In this document: positions 6,823 through 12,767 of the stretch, one piece after another
Layout: the number at the start of each line of letters is the position of its first letter
Position numbering within the stretch: the stretch's first letter is position 1
NCBI GenBank assembly: GCA_045601325.1
Contig: JAZRZI010000042.1
Span: 1-21,568 of the forward strand
Reading direction: 5' to 3'
Source: JAZRZI01 sp045601325
Lineage (GTDB): Bacteria; Bacillota_I; Bacilli_A; RFN20; CAG-826
DNA: 21,568 nt
Made by a program: the position numbers and the translations under genes
The notes under the pieces: generated by a model
The model's database searches: none
What the model was told of the DNA's origin: nothing
What the model saw: the letters and a program-made list of their open reading frames with translations, nothing else

Positions 6823-8003
6823 AAAGAATAGAATTATTATCCCCTGCTGGTGATTTAGAAAGATTGAAGTACGCGATTAGATATGGGGCGGACGCTGTAT
6901 ATATCGGTGGCAAGCATCTCTCCCTACGTTCAATGGCGTCTAACTTTACAATTTCAGACATTAAAGAAGGCTGTGATTTCGCTCATAAACACAACGCAAA
7001 AGTTTATGTAACTTGTAACATAGTTATGCACGAAGAAGATCTAAATAACCTAGTAGATTATCTTAAAGATTTAGAAGATGCGGGTGTAGATGCAGTCATC
7101 GCTAGTAGTCCTACTATTATTAAATTAGTTAAAGAAGTTACTAAGATGGAAGCTCATGTTTCCACTCAACAAAGTGTAACAAATTCTTTAGGTGTTAAAT
7201 TCTTTGCATCTTTAGGTGCAGATAGAGTGGTTCTTGCTAGAGAATGTTCGATTGATAATATTAAAGAAATCGCTAGTAAAACAAACACAGAACTAGAAGT
7301 CTTCGTAGAAGGCGCCATGTGTGCGGGTGTATCGGGAAGATGTATGTTATCCAATATTATGACCAATAGAGACGCCAATAGAGGTGGATGCGCTCAATCC
7401 TGTAGATGGAATTATGACATCCTTCAAAACGGTCAAAAGATATCAAACAACTCATTTGATTTCTCTTTAGCGAGCGCAGATTTAAACGCTATTGAATTTA
7501 TACCTCAATTAATCGATGCCGGAGTAGCGTCTTTAAAAGTGGAAGGACGTATGAAATCACTTCACTACATCGCCACTATTATTAATACGTATAGAAGATG
7601 CATCGATGAATATTATCAAAACAAATCTATACATGATTTTAATGTTTATAAAAATAATTTATCAAAAGGCGAAAATAGAGAGGTATCTCATGGTTTCTTT
7701 AAAGGTGCATTAACCCCTAACGAAGAAATTTATAACCACGGAATCAGTCAACCAAACCATGACTTTGTAGGTATTGTTTTAGATTACGATAACAACACTA
7801 ATATAGTAACGATAGAACAAAGAAACGTTTTTTCAGGAAATAGAGAAATAGAAGTCTTATCTCCGTATATGTCACCTTATAAAGTAAAAATAAAAGCCAT
7901 CTATGATAAAGATGGCAATGTCATCGAGTCTGCAAGAAACGCTCAGATGATTGTTAGGTTTTATAGCGAAACTCCATTAAAAGAGTTTGATTTAATTAGA
8001 TGA
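6819..8003 (+). CDS. trhP2: U32-family tRNA hydroxylation protein, YrrO/TrhP2-like
   Basis: Belongs to the U32 'peptidase' family, whose studied members are RNA hydroxylation factors rather than proteases. It opens with the signature IELLSPAGDLERLKYAIRYG. The Fe-S cysteines C168, C175, C191 and C195 lie in GAMCAGVSGRC and RGGCAQSCRW, followed by SLKVEGRMKSLHY (238-250) and a C-terminal beta domain. The segment RGGCAQSCRWNYD is typical of the YrrO/TrhP branch, which with YrrN is required for 5-hydroxyuridine at tRNA wobble position 34. AAGGAG (6801-6806) precedes the ATG, which overlaps the aroA-trhP1 stop. It is last in the operon, and its end overlaps the convergent toxin gene by 12 bases. 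The exact RNA target is inferred; an rRNA hydroxylase (RlhA-type) is the alternative. Confidence 0.85.
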   Translation: MKRIELLSPAGDLERLKYAIRYGADAVYIGGKHLSLRSMASNFTISDIKEGCDFAHKHNAKVYVTCNIVMHEEDLNNLVDYLKDLEDAGVDAVIASSPTIIKLVKEVTKMEAHVSTQQSVTNSLGVKFFASLGADRVVLARECSIDNIKEIASKTNTELEVFVEGAMCAGVSGRCMLSNIMTNRDANRGGCAQSCRWNYDILQNGQKISNNSFDFSLASADLNAIEFIPQLIDAGVASLKVEGRMKSLHYIATIINTYRRCIDEYYQNKSIHDFNVYKNNLSKGENREVSHGFFKGALTPNEEIYNHGISQPNHDFVGIVLDYDNNTNIVTIEQRNVFSGNREIEVLSPYMSPYKVKIKAIYDKDGNVIESARNAQMIVRFYSETPLKEFDLIR

Positions 8004-8420
8004 TTTCTTATTAATGATGCCTAACAAATCTTTAGGCAAAATCGCTTTCGTTTTGCTTTTTTTGAAATCATTTATATTTCTCGTAACTATATAATCAGCA
8101 CCTAATCTGTATGCTACTTCAGATAATAAAGAATCTTCATAATCGCTCATACCTGATAAGCAAGCATTAATAACATCACAAGATAATAAATCAGCAACGT
8201 GCAAAATAGATAGTAACTTTTTGATATTGGTTAAGCACATTTCGTTGTTGTGATAATAACTATGCATTAAATAATAAAAATCGCTGATTGAATTTGATGT
8301 AACGTAAGCATCAATATAATCAATTGATGAAAGTTGCAATAATTTTTCAGCATCCTCTGCAAATGGTTCACGATTTTGGAAAAAGTCTAAAACAATACAG
8401 GTATCAAATAAAATTTTCAT
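7992..8420 (-). CDS. PIN-domain toxin (VapC-like)
   Basis: A 142-residue PIN-fold protein, presumably a Mg-dependent RNase toxin. Acidic residues sit where PIN domains need them: D6 in LFDTCIVLDFF, the SISDFYYL segment (D47, where many members have E), SDYEDSLLSEVA (D93, D96) and the C-terminal TRNINDF (D118). This layout is the PIN_3 type found with Phd/YefM-like antitoxins. The ATG overlaps the antitoxin stop as ATGA (8417-8420), so the two are coupled. Its 3' end overlaps trhP2 by 12 bases, and no terminator is seen between the convergent genes. Its target RNA cannot be read from the sequence. Confidence 0.82.
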   Translation of the reverse strand: MKILFDTCIVLDFFQNREPFAEDAEKLLQLSSIDYIDAYVTSNSISDFYYLMHSYYHNNEMCLTNIKKLLSILHVADLLSCDVINACLSGMSDYEDSLLSEVAYRLGADYIVTRNINDFKKSKTKAILPKDLLGIINKKSSN

Positions 8421-8638
8421 ATTTTAGTAAGCCTCTCATTGCGAATCTTCTTTAAATCGACATCACCGTCATTAGGAATGATACCTTTTAAAGACTCAAC
8501 AATATTTAGCTTATCCGTATAAGGATTTGATAATTTTGCCACAACTTTACCATTCTTCGTAATTAAAACATCCTCGCTAGCAGCGAGAAGCAAATATTTG
8601 CTAAGATTTTGTTTTAGTTCAGTTGCAGTGATAGACAT
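8417..8638 (-). CDS. Phd/YefM-family antitoxin
   Basis: Antitoxin paired with the PIN toxin. The first half has the Phd/YefM DNA-binding fold: SITATELKQNLSKYLLLA, then DVLITKNGKVVAKL; the C-terminal part would wrap the toxin. I start it at the ATG at 8636-8638 (73 residues), because a GAGGT ribosome binding site (8646-8650) lies seven bases upstream and the protein then begins MSITATELKQNL as in the family. An in-frame upstream ATG at 8698 would add 20 residues of non-family sequence and would lie upstream of the promoter. It very likely represses its own operon through the palindromes at 8670-8719. Confidence 0.85.
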   Translation of the reverse strand: MSITATELKQNLSKYLLLAASEDVLITKNGKVVAKLSNPYTDKLNIVESLKGIIPNDGDVDLKKIRNERLTKI

Positions 8639-8656
8639 AGTTTTAACCTCATATTT

Positions 8657-8719
8657 ATAATATTCGTTTTCGTACGATTTTGCAATATTTTCGTACATCT
8701 ATTTTTTTGTTTCGTACGA
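8657..8719 (-). promoter_or_regulatory. Antitoxin-toxin promoter with three operator sites 21 bp apart
   Basis: Read on the minus strand, TTGCAA (8680-8685) and TATTAT (8657-8662) are 17 bases apart and give a start near 8650. TCGTACGA, a perfect palindrome, occurs at 8670-8677 and 8712-8719, with a degenerate copy TCGTACAT at 8691-8698. The spacing is exactly 21 bp each time, two helical turns, so bound dimers would line up on one face. The first copy sits in the promoter spacer. The GTAC core recalls the TGTACA operator of YefM systems. Confidence 0.7.
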
Positions 8720-8732
8720 TTATAAAAATTAA

Positions 8733-8761
8733 AAAGAAAGGACCTTATTGGCCCTTTCCTT
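8733..8761 (-). terminator. Rho-independent terminator of the phosphodiesterase operon
   Basis: On the minus strand GGAAAGGGCC pairs with GGTCCTTTCT (two G-U pairs) across a loop AATAA, followed by TTTTTAATTTTT. It lies just after the 59-residue gene and before the antitoxin operator region, so it separates the two minus-strand operons. Confidence 0.7.
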
Positions 8762-8769
8762 TTGAAGTA

Positions 8770-8949
8770 TTATTGAATTTCTCTAACCTTAATCTTATAA
8801 GCAGCAGCTTTGAGTTCTTCTTTTAATTGATCAGCTTTTTCTTTAGCTTGTAATTCTGTACCGACAAATTCGGTTTTGTGAAAAGGATTCTTGTTAACAA
8901 AATCCTCGTTTGTAGCATAAAACTTTAGAATATAAATCTTTCCTGGCAT
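8770..8949 (-). CDS. Small conserved-looking protein, unknown function (59 aa)
   Basis: I do not recognise this protein. I start it at the ATG at 8947-8949, eight bases after a GAGGT ribosome binding site (8958-8962), giving MPGKIYILKFYATNEDF and a lysine/glutamate-rich helical second half (QAKEKADQLKEELKAA) ending KIKVREIQ. An upstream ATG at 8985 would add 12 residues but has no good ribosome binding site. It looks like a small soluble alpha/beta protein with no signal peptide or membrane segment. It follows the phosphodiesterase gene by 36 bases and precedes a terminator, so the two probably share a transcript. Its ribosome binding site lies in a short hairpin. Confidence 0.6.
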   Translation of the reverse strand: MPGKIYILKFYATNEDFVNKNPFHKTEFVGTELQAKEKADQLKEELKAAAYKIKVREIQ

Positions 8950-8953
8950 ATAT

Positions 8954-8971
8954 ATGTACCTCTTTGTACAT
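8954..8971 (-). promoter_or_regulatory. Hairpin around the ribosome binding site of the 59-aa gene
   Basis: ATGTAC (8954-8959) and GTACAT (8966-8971) are a perfect inverted repeat with a 6-base loop. The GAGGT ribosome binding site (8958-8962) is split between stem and loop. In mRNA this could limit initiation on the small gene unless the upstream gene is being translated, since its stop is only about 15 bases away. Confidence 0.4.
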
Positions 8972-8985
8972 TTATTATTGCACAC

Positions 8986-10071
8986 TTATTTATTAAATGC
9001 ACTAATATCTATCAACAATTCTTCTTTAGTTCCGCCTGCATGGTGTCCAGGATAGAATTCCGCATCTTTAAATTGTTTATGCGCAATTAAAGCATATTTG
9101 TCTAAACTTATTGCGATAAAGTCACCCATCATAGAATCAAAGTGAGGATGAGGGGTACCTGTTCCATATAAGTTGGTGTCATATATCTCTTGTTTGGATA
9201 AGAGTTTAAACTTGTCACCAAATAGTGAATTAAATTTATTTTTGAATTCTTCTTGTTTTCCTTCTTTTGTAAAGAAGAACGAACTTCTTTTCTCTCCCGC
9301 AATAGGTTGTGAAGTCAATTCTAATAGTTCTGGATACTCATCTAATTTGATGTATTCAACATTAACATGACCGTGATCTGCAAAGGTTAAAAACAATGTG
9401 TCAGGATTATCTTTTACCAGTTTTTTTACAAATCTATCCAATTTTTTGCAAATTTTTTTAATTAGGTATTTGTCTATGCCATTTTGATGCATTTCCCAGT
9501 CTGGTTCATCCCAATAATAGTACACAAAACATTTGTCATTTTTCTTTAAAAATTCGTCTATTTTTTTATGACTTTCTCTTAATGTTTTTGGTCCATGTTC
9601 ATTGATTGGGTATCTTTGCATAGTTATCGCATTGACACCATTATTTTTCTCATTGATAATCTCGCATATATTTTTATAAGGAATAATATTAAAAACATTG
9701 AAAGGCATTTCTTCTTTTGAGTTGTAATCACGAGAAGCGAATAAAACAATATTCCTATTATATTCTTTGAAGTACGCATCCCATCCAATCCAACATGTTT
9801 CAATTGGATATCTAGCGGATAGGAATCCTGTTGTGGCCGCTGCAGTTGTAGGTGGGAAAGTTGAATTAATGGTCTCCAAATAATGACTTCTAATATTTGA
9901 TTTTTCTTTTAAATGTTTACGGATGATGTTTTGACCCATTCCATCAAATAGAAGCACCACTACTTTGTCGTGGCCTTTTAATACTTCATCAATGTTAATA
10001 TCAGTATCATGGAATGTCTCACATTCAAAATGTTTAAGAATAGAGTTTGAAAAATTAATTAAATCGCTCAT
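8986..10071 (-). CDS. Alkaline phosphatase superfamily phosphodiesterase/pyrophosphatase
   Basis: A 361-residue two-metal hydrolase of the type I phosphodiesterase/nucleotide pyrophosphatase group. Metal and nucleophile motifs appear in order: LLFDGMG (D43), STFPPTTAA (nucleophile threonine near 75), DEPDWEMH (D188, H195), ADHGH (D232, H233) and GHHAGG (H343, H344). No signal peptide or membrane anchor is visible, so it is probably cytosolic. I start at ATG 10069-10071, which has AGGTG six bases upstream; a GTG at 10080 in the same frame lacks a ribosome binding site. Its natural substrate cannot be read from the motifs: nucleotides, phospholipid head groups or phosphonates are possible. It is followed in the same direction by the 59-residue gene. 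Confidence 0.82.
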   Translation of the reverse strand: MSDLINFSNSILKHFECETFHDTDINIDEVLKGHDKVVVLLFDGMGQNIIRKHLKEKSNIRSHYLETINSTFPPTTAAATTGFLSARYPIETCWIGWDAYFKEYNRNIVLFASRDYNSKEEMPFNVFNIIPYKNICEIINEKNNGVNAITMQRYPINEHGPKTLRESHKKIDEFLKKNDKCFVYYYWDEPDWEMHQNGIDKYLIKKICKKLDRFVKKLVKDNPDTLFLTFADHGHVNVEYIKLDEYPELLELTSQPIAGEKRSSFFFTKEGKQEEFKNKFNSLFGDKFKLLSKQEIYDTNLYGTGTPHPHFDSMMGDFIAISLDKYALIAHKQFKDAEFYPGHHAGGTKEELLIDISAFNK

Positions 10072-10183
10072 AGAAATCACCTGCTCTTATTTAAAAGAGC
10101 CATACATAATAACAAGTTTTAATTGTGAAATGAAATGTTTTTTTAAATTTCTCACTCGATAACACTAAAGTGACATGCTACCA

Positions 10184-10235
10184 CCACTTAAACAATAATG
10201 TTTTGAAGTGGGGGCTTCTTGCTCAAGGGCTATAA
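10184..10235 (+). mobile_element. Possible IS200/IS605 right-end remnant
   Basis: CCACTT-AAAC pairs with GTTT-(TG)-AAGTGG (10184-10211), followed by GGGGCTTCTTGCTCAAGGGC. A hairpin ending GAAGTGGGGGCTTCT is what I associate with the right end, and guide-RNA scaffold, of IS200/IS605 elements in Firmicutes. There is no tnpA or tnpB next to it, so it would be a scar only. The call rests on resemblance and is tentative. Confidence 0.35.
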
Positions 10236-10242
10236 CTAACCC

Positions 10243-10507
10243 AGTATCGACAAAGTCATTAATGTTTCAAAAGAATTTAATATCCAGGTTTGCCTATCTA
10301 GAAAACCACCTCAAATTTCTAGAGGGCAGCAACAAAGAGCGGAAATCGCAAAAGCATTAGTGAAAAACCCAAATCTATGTTTAATGGAACTCCATTTGCC
10401 ATATTTATGTCTTTGACGAATGCATCAATAAGAAAACATTTCCTGAAATATATAAAAAGGGGGTGTTCAATTTAGAAAAATACAACGCTGAAAACAAAAA
10501 AATTTAA
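10243..10507 (+). pseudogene. Remnant of a sugar ABC transporter ATPase (MsmK/UgpC-like)
   Basis: One frame (10243-10416) reads IDKVINVSKEFNIQ, then RKPPQISRGQQQRAEIAKAL and VKNPNLCLME before a stop. This is clearly the ABC signature region (usually RKP..LSGGQRQRVA.GRA), with the signature degraded to SRGQQ and sequence breaking off where the Walker B DEP should be. A second frame (10400-10507) reads HIYVFDECINKKTFPEIYKK and ends in a stop, and could be the original C-terminus after a deletion. There is no Walker A, no start and no ribosome binding site. It is the trace of a carbohydrate importer that this genome has lost here. Confidence 0.62.
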
Positions 10508-10525
10508 ACATTAAAAATTCTCAAG

Positions 10526-10550
10526 AGTGTCCGTTTTTCTGGACACTTTT
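10526..10550 (+). terminator. Perfect 7-bp stem-loop with T-tract, also a possible operator
   Basis: AGTGTCC (10526-10532) and GGACACT (10541-10547) flank GTTTTTCT and are followed by TTTT. As RNA this is a short rho-independent terminator that would stop transcripts coming through the dead ABC gene. It also lies just upstream of the -10 box of the polymerase gene, so the same dyad could be an operator. The sequence does not decide between the two roles. Confidence 0.5.
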
Positions 10551-10554
10551 GCTT

Positions 10555-10567
10555 TATAATAGAAAGC
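10555..10567 (+). promoter_or_regulatory. -10 box of the polymerase-yolD operon, start at or next to the ATG
   Basis: A perfect TATAAT (10555-10560) ends seven bases before the ATG at 10568, so transcription should start at or within a base or two of the ATG. No clear -35 box lies 16-18 bases upstream, where the AGTGTCC dyad sits instead. There is no room for a ribosome binding site. Confidence 0.55.
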
Positions 10568-11812
10568 ATGAATAACAAAGTTATCGCAGTAATAGACTTA
10601 AAAGCATTCTATTCGTATGTCGAATGTGTGGACCGTGGACTAGATCCTTGGACCACTCCTTTAATCGTCGCTGATAAAGAAAGAGGGACAAACACAATCG
10701 TACTATCAGTTACTCCATATCTTAAAAAGAAAGGTATTCCTTCTAGATTAAGAGTGAAAGAATTACCTAAAGATATAGATTACATTTACGCTACTCCAAG
10801 AATGGAAAGATATATGGAGAAAAGTGGAGAGGTAGTCGGTATTCTATTAGACTTTGTTGCGCCTGATGATATACATGTGTATTCCATTGATGAAGCATTC
10901 TTAGATTTAACAAGTTATCTCGATTACTATAAGAAAACACCTTTTGAAATGGTGCAGATGATTATTAACGAAATCACTAATAGAACAGGTTTACAAGCTA
11001 CAGGCGGCATAGGTGATAACTTCTTTTTAGCAAAAATTGCGTTAGATATATACGCTAAACACGAGAAAAGTGGCATCGCTATTATGCACAAAGAAGATGT
11101 CAAAGAAAAGTTATGGCCTATCACACCACTGAGCAAAGTTTGGGGTATTGGTCATAGAACAGAAGCTAAGCTTAATAACTTAGGTTTATTCTGCGTGAGG
11201 GATGTCGCTAACATGCCAAAGGAATACCTAGTGCATTTAATGGGGGTTATGGGTGAACAACTTTGGAATCACTGCAACGGCATCGATGATTCCGATATTC
11301 ATGAAGTATACGTTCCAGAAGAAACTAGTTTATCAATAGGTCAAACCCTATTTAGAGACTTCAATAAAGATGAAATAGTCACCATTATTAGAGAAATGTG
11401 CGATGATCTCGCAGTGAGATTAAGAGAAAAGCACAAACAAACATGTTTAGTGTCTTTATATATTGGTTACAGCAAAGCTGATGGAGGCTTTGCTAGACAA
11501 ATGTCACTATTATGTAAAACCGATGACACGAAAACATTATTTGAAGCGGTTATGGAAATCTTTAAAAAACATATCGAAGATAAACCAATAAGAAATGTCG
11601 GTATCAACTTTGGAAAACTAAATGATATAGACCATCAACAGTTAAATATATTTGAAGATATAGAAACGCAAACAAGCAACCACGATTTAGAATTAACGAT
11701 AGATGAGATACACGCTAAATACGGTAAGAACATATTATTACGTGCATCAGCATTAACCGATAGTAGCACTGCAAAAGAAAGACACAACCAAATTGGAGGG
11801 CATAGAAAATGA
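10568..11812 (+). CDS. Y-family DNA polymerase (UvrX/DinB/UmuC-like)
   Basis: Translesion DNA polymerase of 414 residues. Catalytic acids are D10 in VIDLKAFYSYVEC and D108/E109 in YSIDEAFLD. A helix-hairpin-helix region (WGIGHRTEAKLNNLGL, 192-207) and the little-finger domain follow. Near the C-terminus QQLNIF (357-362) is a good beta-clamp binding motif. The opening DPWTTPLIVAD and the YolD partner place it with the Bacillus UvrX/YqjW group rather than classical DinB. The start is set by the family N-terminus; the promoter leaves no leader. The stop overlaps the yolD start as ATGA. The gene is probably damage-inducible, but no Bacillus-type LexA box (CGAAC-N4-GTTCG) is present. Confidence 0.92.
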   Translation: MNNKVIAVIDLKAFYSYVECVDRGLDPWTTPLIVADKERGTNTIVLSVTPYLKKKGIPSRLRVKELPKDIDYIYATPRMERYMEKSGEVVGILLDFVAPDDIHVYSIDEAFLDLTSYLDYYKKTPFEMVQMIINEITNRTGLQATGGIGDNFFLAKIALDIYAKHEKSGIAIMHKEDVKEKLWPITPLSKVWGIGHRTEAKLNNLGLFCVRDVANMPKEYLVHLMGVMGEQLWNHCNGIDDSDIHEVYVPEETSLSIGQTLFRDFNKDEIVTIIREMCDDLAVRLREKHKQTCLVSLYIGYSKADGGFARQMSLLCKTDDTKTLFEAVMEIFKKHIEDKPIRNVGINFGKLNDIDHQQLNIFEDIETQTSNHDLELTIDEIHAKYGKNILLRASALTDSSTAKERHNQIGGHRK

Positions 11813-12120
11813 GCGAAAGAGGAATGAAAAAATGGGCGCCATACAAATCTCTTGTCGAGCAAGAAGCAGTCCTCAACAAGGCTAAAAATAATGTAGAACG
11901 CGTAGAGAAACCTCAAATATCAAACGAACAAGCCGAATCCATAAATGAAATCTTAATAAACTATCGTGGAGAAAGGCTAAAAGTTAAATATTATAGGAAC
12001 TATAAAATACATGAAGAAGAGATAACAATTTCTCGAATAGATAACATAAATAAAAAGCTTGTGCTAACAGATAACACAAGCATTAAATTTAATGAATTAA
12101 TCAATTTAGAAAGAATATAG
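11809..12120 (+). CDS. YolD-like protein
   Basis: A 103-residue protein starting SERGMKKWAPYKSLVEQ, the RG-x-x-KW-x-P opening of the YolD family, followed by a small beta domain (GERLKVKYYRNYKIHEEEITI). YolD-like genes typically sit next to UvrX-type Y-family polymerases in Bacilli; their role is not well defined and is thought to be accessory to, or regulatory of, the polymerase. Its ATG overlaps the polymerase stop (11809-11812), and a GGAGGG ribosome binding site (11796-11801) lies upstream. It ends 7 bases from the convergent higA gene, and I see no terminator between them. Confidence 0.85.
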   Translation: MSERGMKKWAPYKSLVEQEAVLNKAKNNVERVEKPQISNEQAESINEILINYRGERLKVKYYRNYKIHEEEITISRIDNINKKLVLTDNTSIKFNELINLERI

Positions 12121-12127
12121 TTATTTT

Positions 12128-12418
12128 CTACTTAGCAACCACACATGAGATTTTCGCTAACTCCTCATTAAGTGCTGTTTTTTCGTTTCTAAGATCAATA
12201 TCAATTTGTAAATTAACGAAAAATGTGTCAGACACACCAAAATATTTAGCTAACCTAAGTGAAGTATCAATAGTAATTTTTCTTCTATCGTGCAAAATAT
12301 CTTGCACACGAGAAACAGGAACGTTAATTCCTTTAGCGAGCTTGTACGCTGAAATGTTTAAAGGAATTAAAAATTCCTTTAAAAGTATTTCACTTATTTT
12401 TGGGGTTTCAAGTTTCAT
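12128..12418 (-). CDS. higA: HigA-family antitoxin, XRE helix-turn-helix
   Basis: A 96-residue antitoxin-type repressor. It reads FLIPLNISAYKLAKGINVPV, then SRVQDILHDRRKITIDTSLR and LAKYFGVSDTFFVNLQ, a helix-turn-helix at about 22-60 with the HigA hallmark after it (sitting where HigA has FW-NLQ). The ribosome binding site AAAAGGAG (12430-12437) is 11 bases upstream, and the gene starts 16 bases after the higB remnant, the usual higB-higA order. The gene is intact although its toxin is broken. It may still repress its own promoter through the ATATAC/GTATAT repeat at 12722-12744, or act on HigB proteins elsewhere. Confidence 0.88.
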   Translation of the reverse strand: MKLETPKISEILLKEFLIPLNISAYKLAKGINVPVSRVQDILHDRRKITIDTSLRLAKYFGVSDTFFVNLQIDIDLRNEKTALNEELAKISCVVAK

Positions 12419-12434
12419 CTCATCTCATCTCCTT

Positions 12435-12714
12435 TTAATGATAATCAACAATTTCAACATCATAGAAATTGCCATCCTTAAACGTAAAGCAAATCCTGTA
12501 TTGATCATTGATTCTAATGCTAAATTGCCCAAGTCTATCACCAGTTAAAGGCTCAAGTCTATTTCCTGGTGGAATTTTTAAATCATTTAAACAGAAGCTG
12601 CATTAATAATCATAAGCTTTCTAAGAGCTGATTTTTGAACTTCAAAAGGCATTTTTTAGAACGTTGCTGATTGAATATTAACTGTGTTTCTGTGTCTTTA
12701 AATGTTTTAATCAT
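12435..12714 (-). pseudogene. higB: higB toxin gene broken by two frameshifts
   Basis: Three frames together spell a full HigB (RelE-fold mRNA interferase). Frame 1 from the ATG at 12714 gives MIKTFKDTETQLIFNQQRSK; frame 2 gives MPFEVQKSALRKLMIINAAS; frame 3 gives LNDLKIPPGNRLEPLTGD, then GQFSIRINDQYRICFTFKDG and a C-terminal YDVEIVDYH with a stop at 12435. Each switch fits loss of one base. The first is in a run of six A (about 12650), where a seventh would restore frame; the second is near 12590. Repaired, the protein would be 93 residues, normal for HigB. Except at the breaks, the sequence is well kept, so inactivation is recent or is a sequencing artefact in the first case. Confidence 0.85.
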
Positions 12715-12749
12715 AATCAAAATATACCCTTTTGGCGTGTATATGTCAA
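12712..12749 (-). promoter_or_regulatory. higBA promoter with operator-like inverted repeat
   Basis: On the minus strand a perfect TTGACA (12744-12749), a 17-base spacer and TATATT (12721-12726) lie upstream of the higB ATG (12712-12714), only six bases after the -10. The start should fall at about the ATG, with no ribosome binding site. ATATAC (12722-12727) and GTATAT (12739-12744) form an inverted repeat spanning -10 to -35, well placed for HigA autorepression. Confidence 0.7.
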
Positions 12750-12767
12750 GCAGGTATAATTAATATT

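Noticed and set aside
7897..7917. Stem-loop GCCATCT...AGATGGC near the end of trhP2
   Set aside because: It lies inside coding sequence, has no T-tract, and the codons fit the protein; probably chance.
8639..8698. 20 extra N-terminal residues on the antitoxin from the ATG at 8698
   Set aside because: The downstream ATG has a proper ribosome binding site and family-like N-terminus, and the longer reading would begin upstream of the predicted promoter.
10081..10183. Possible small gene or RNA just upstream of the phosphodiesterase gene
   Set aside because: Only short, stop-interrupted frames and weak hairpins are present; nothing supports a feature.
12225..12548. Plus-strand open frame across higA and the higB remnant
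   Set aside because: It mirrors the minus-strand HigA/HigB coding sequence and has no start signals of its own.
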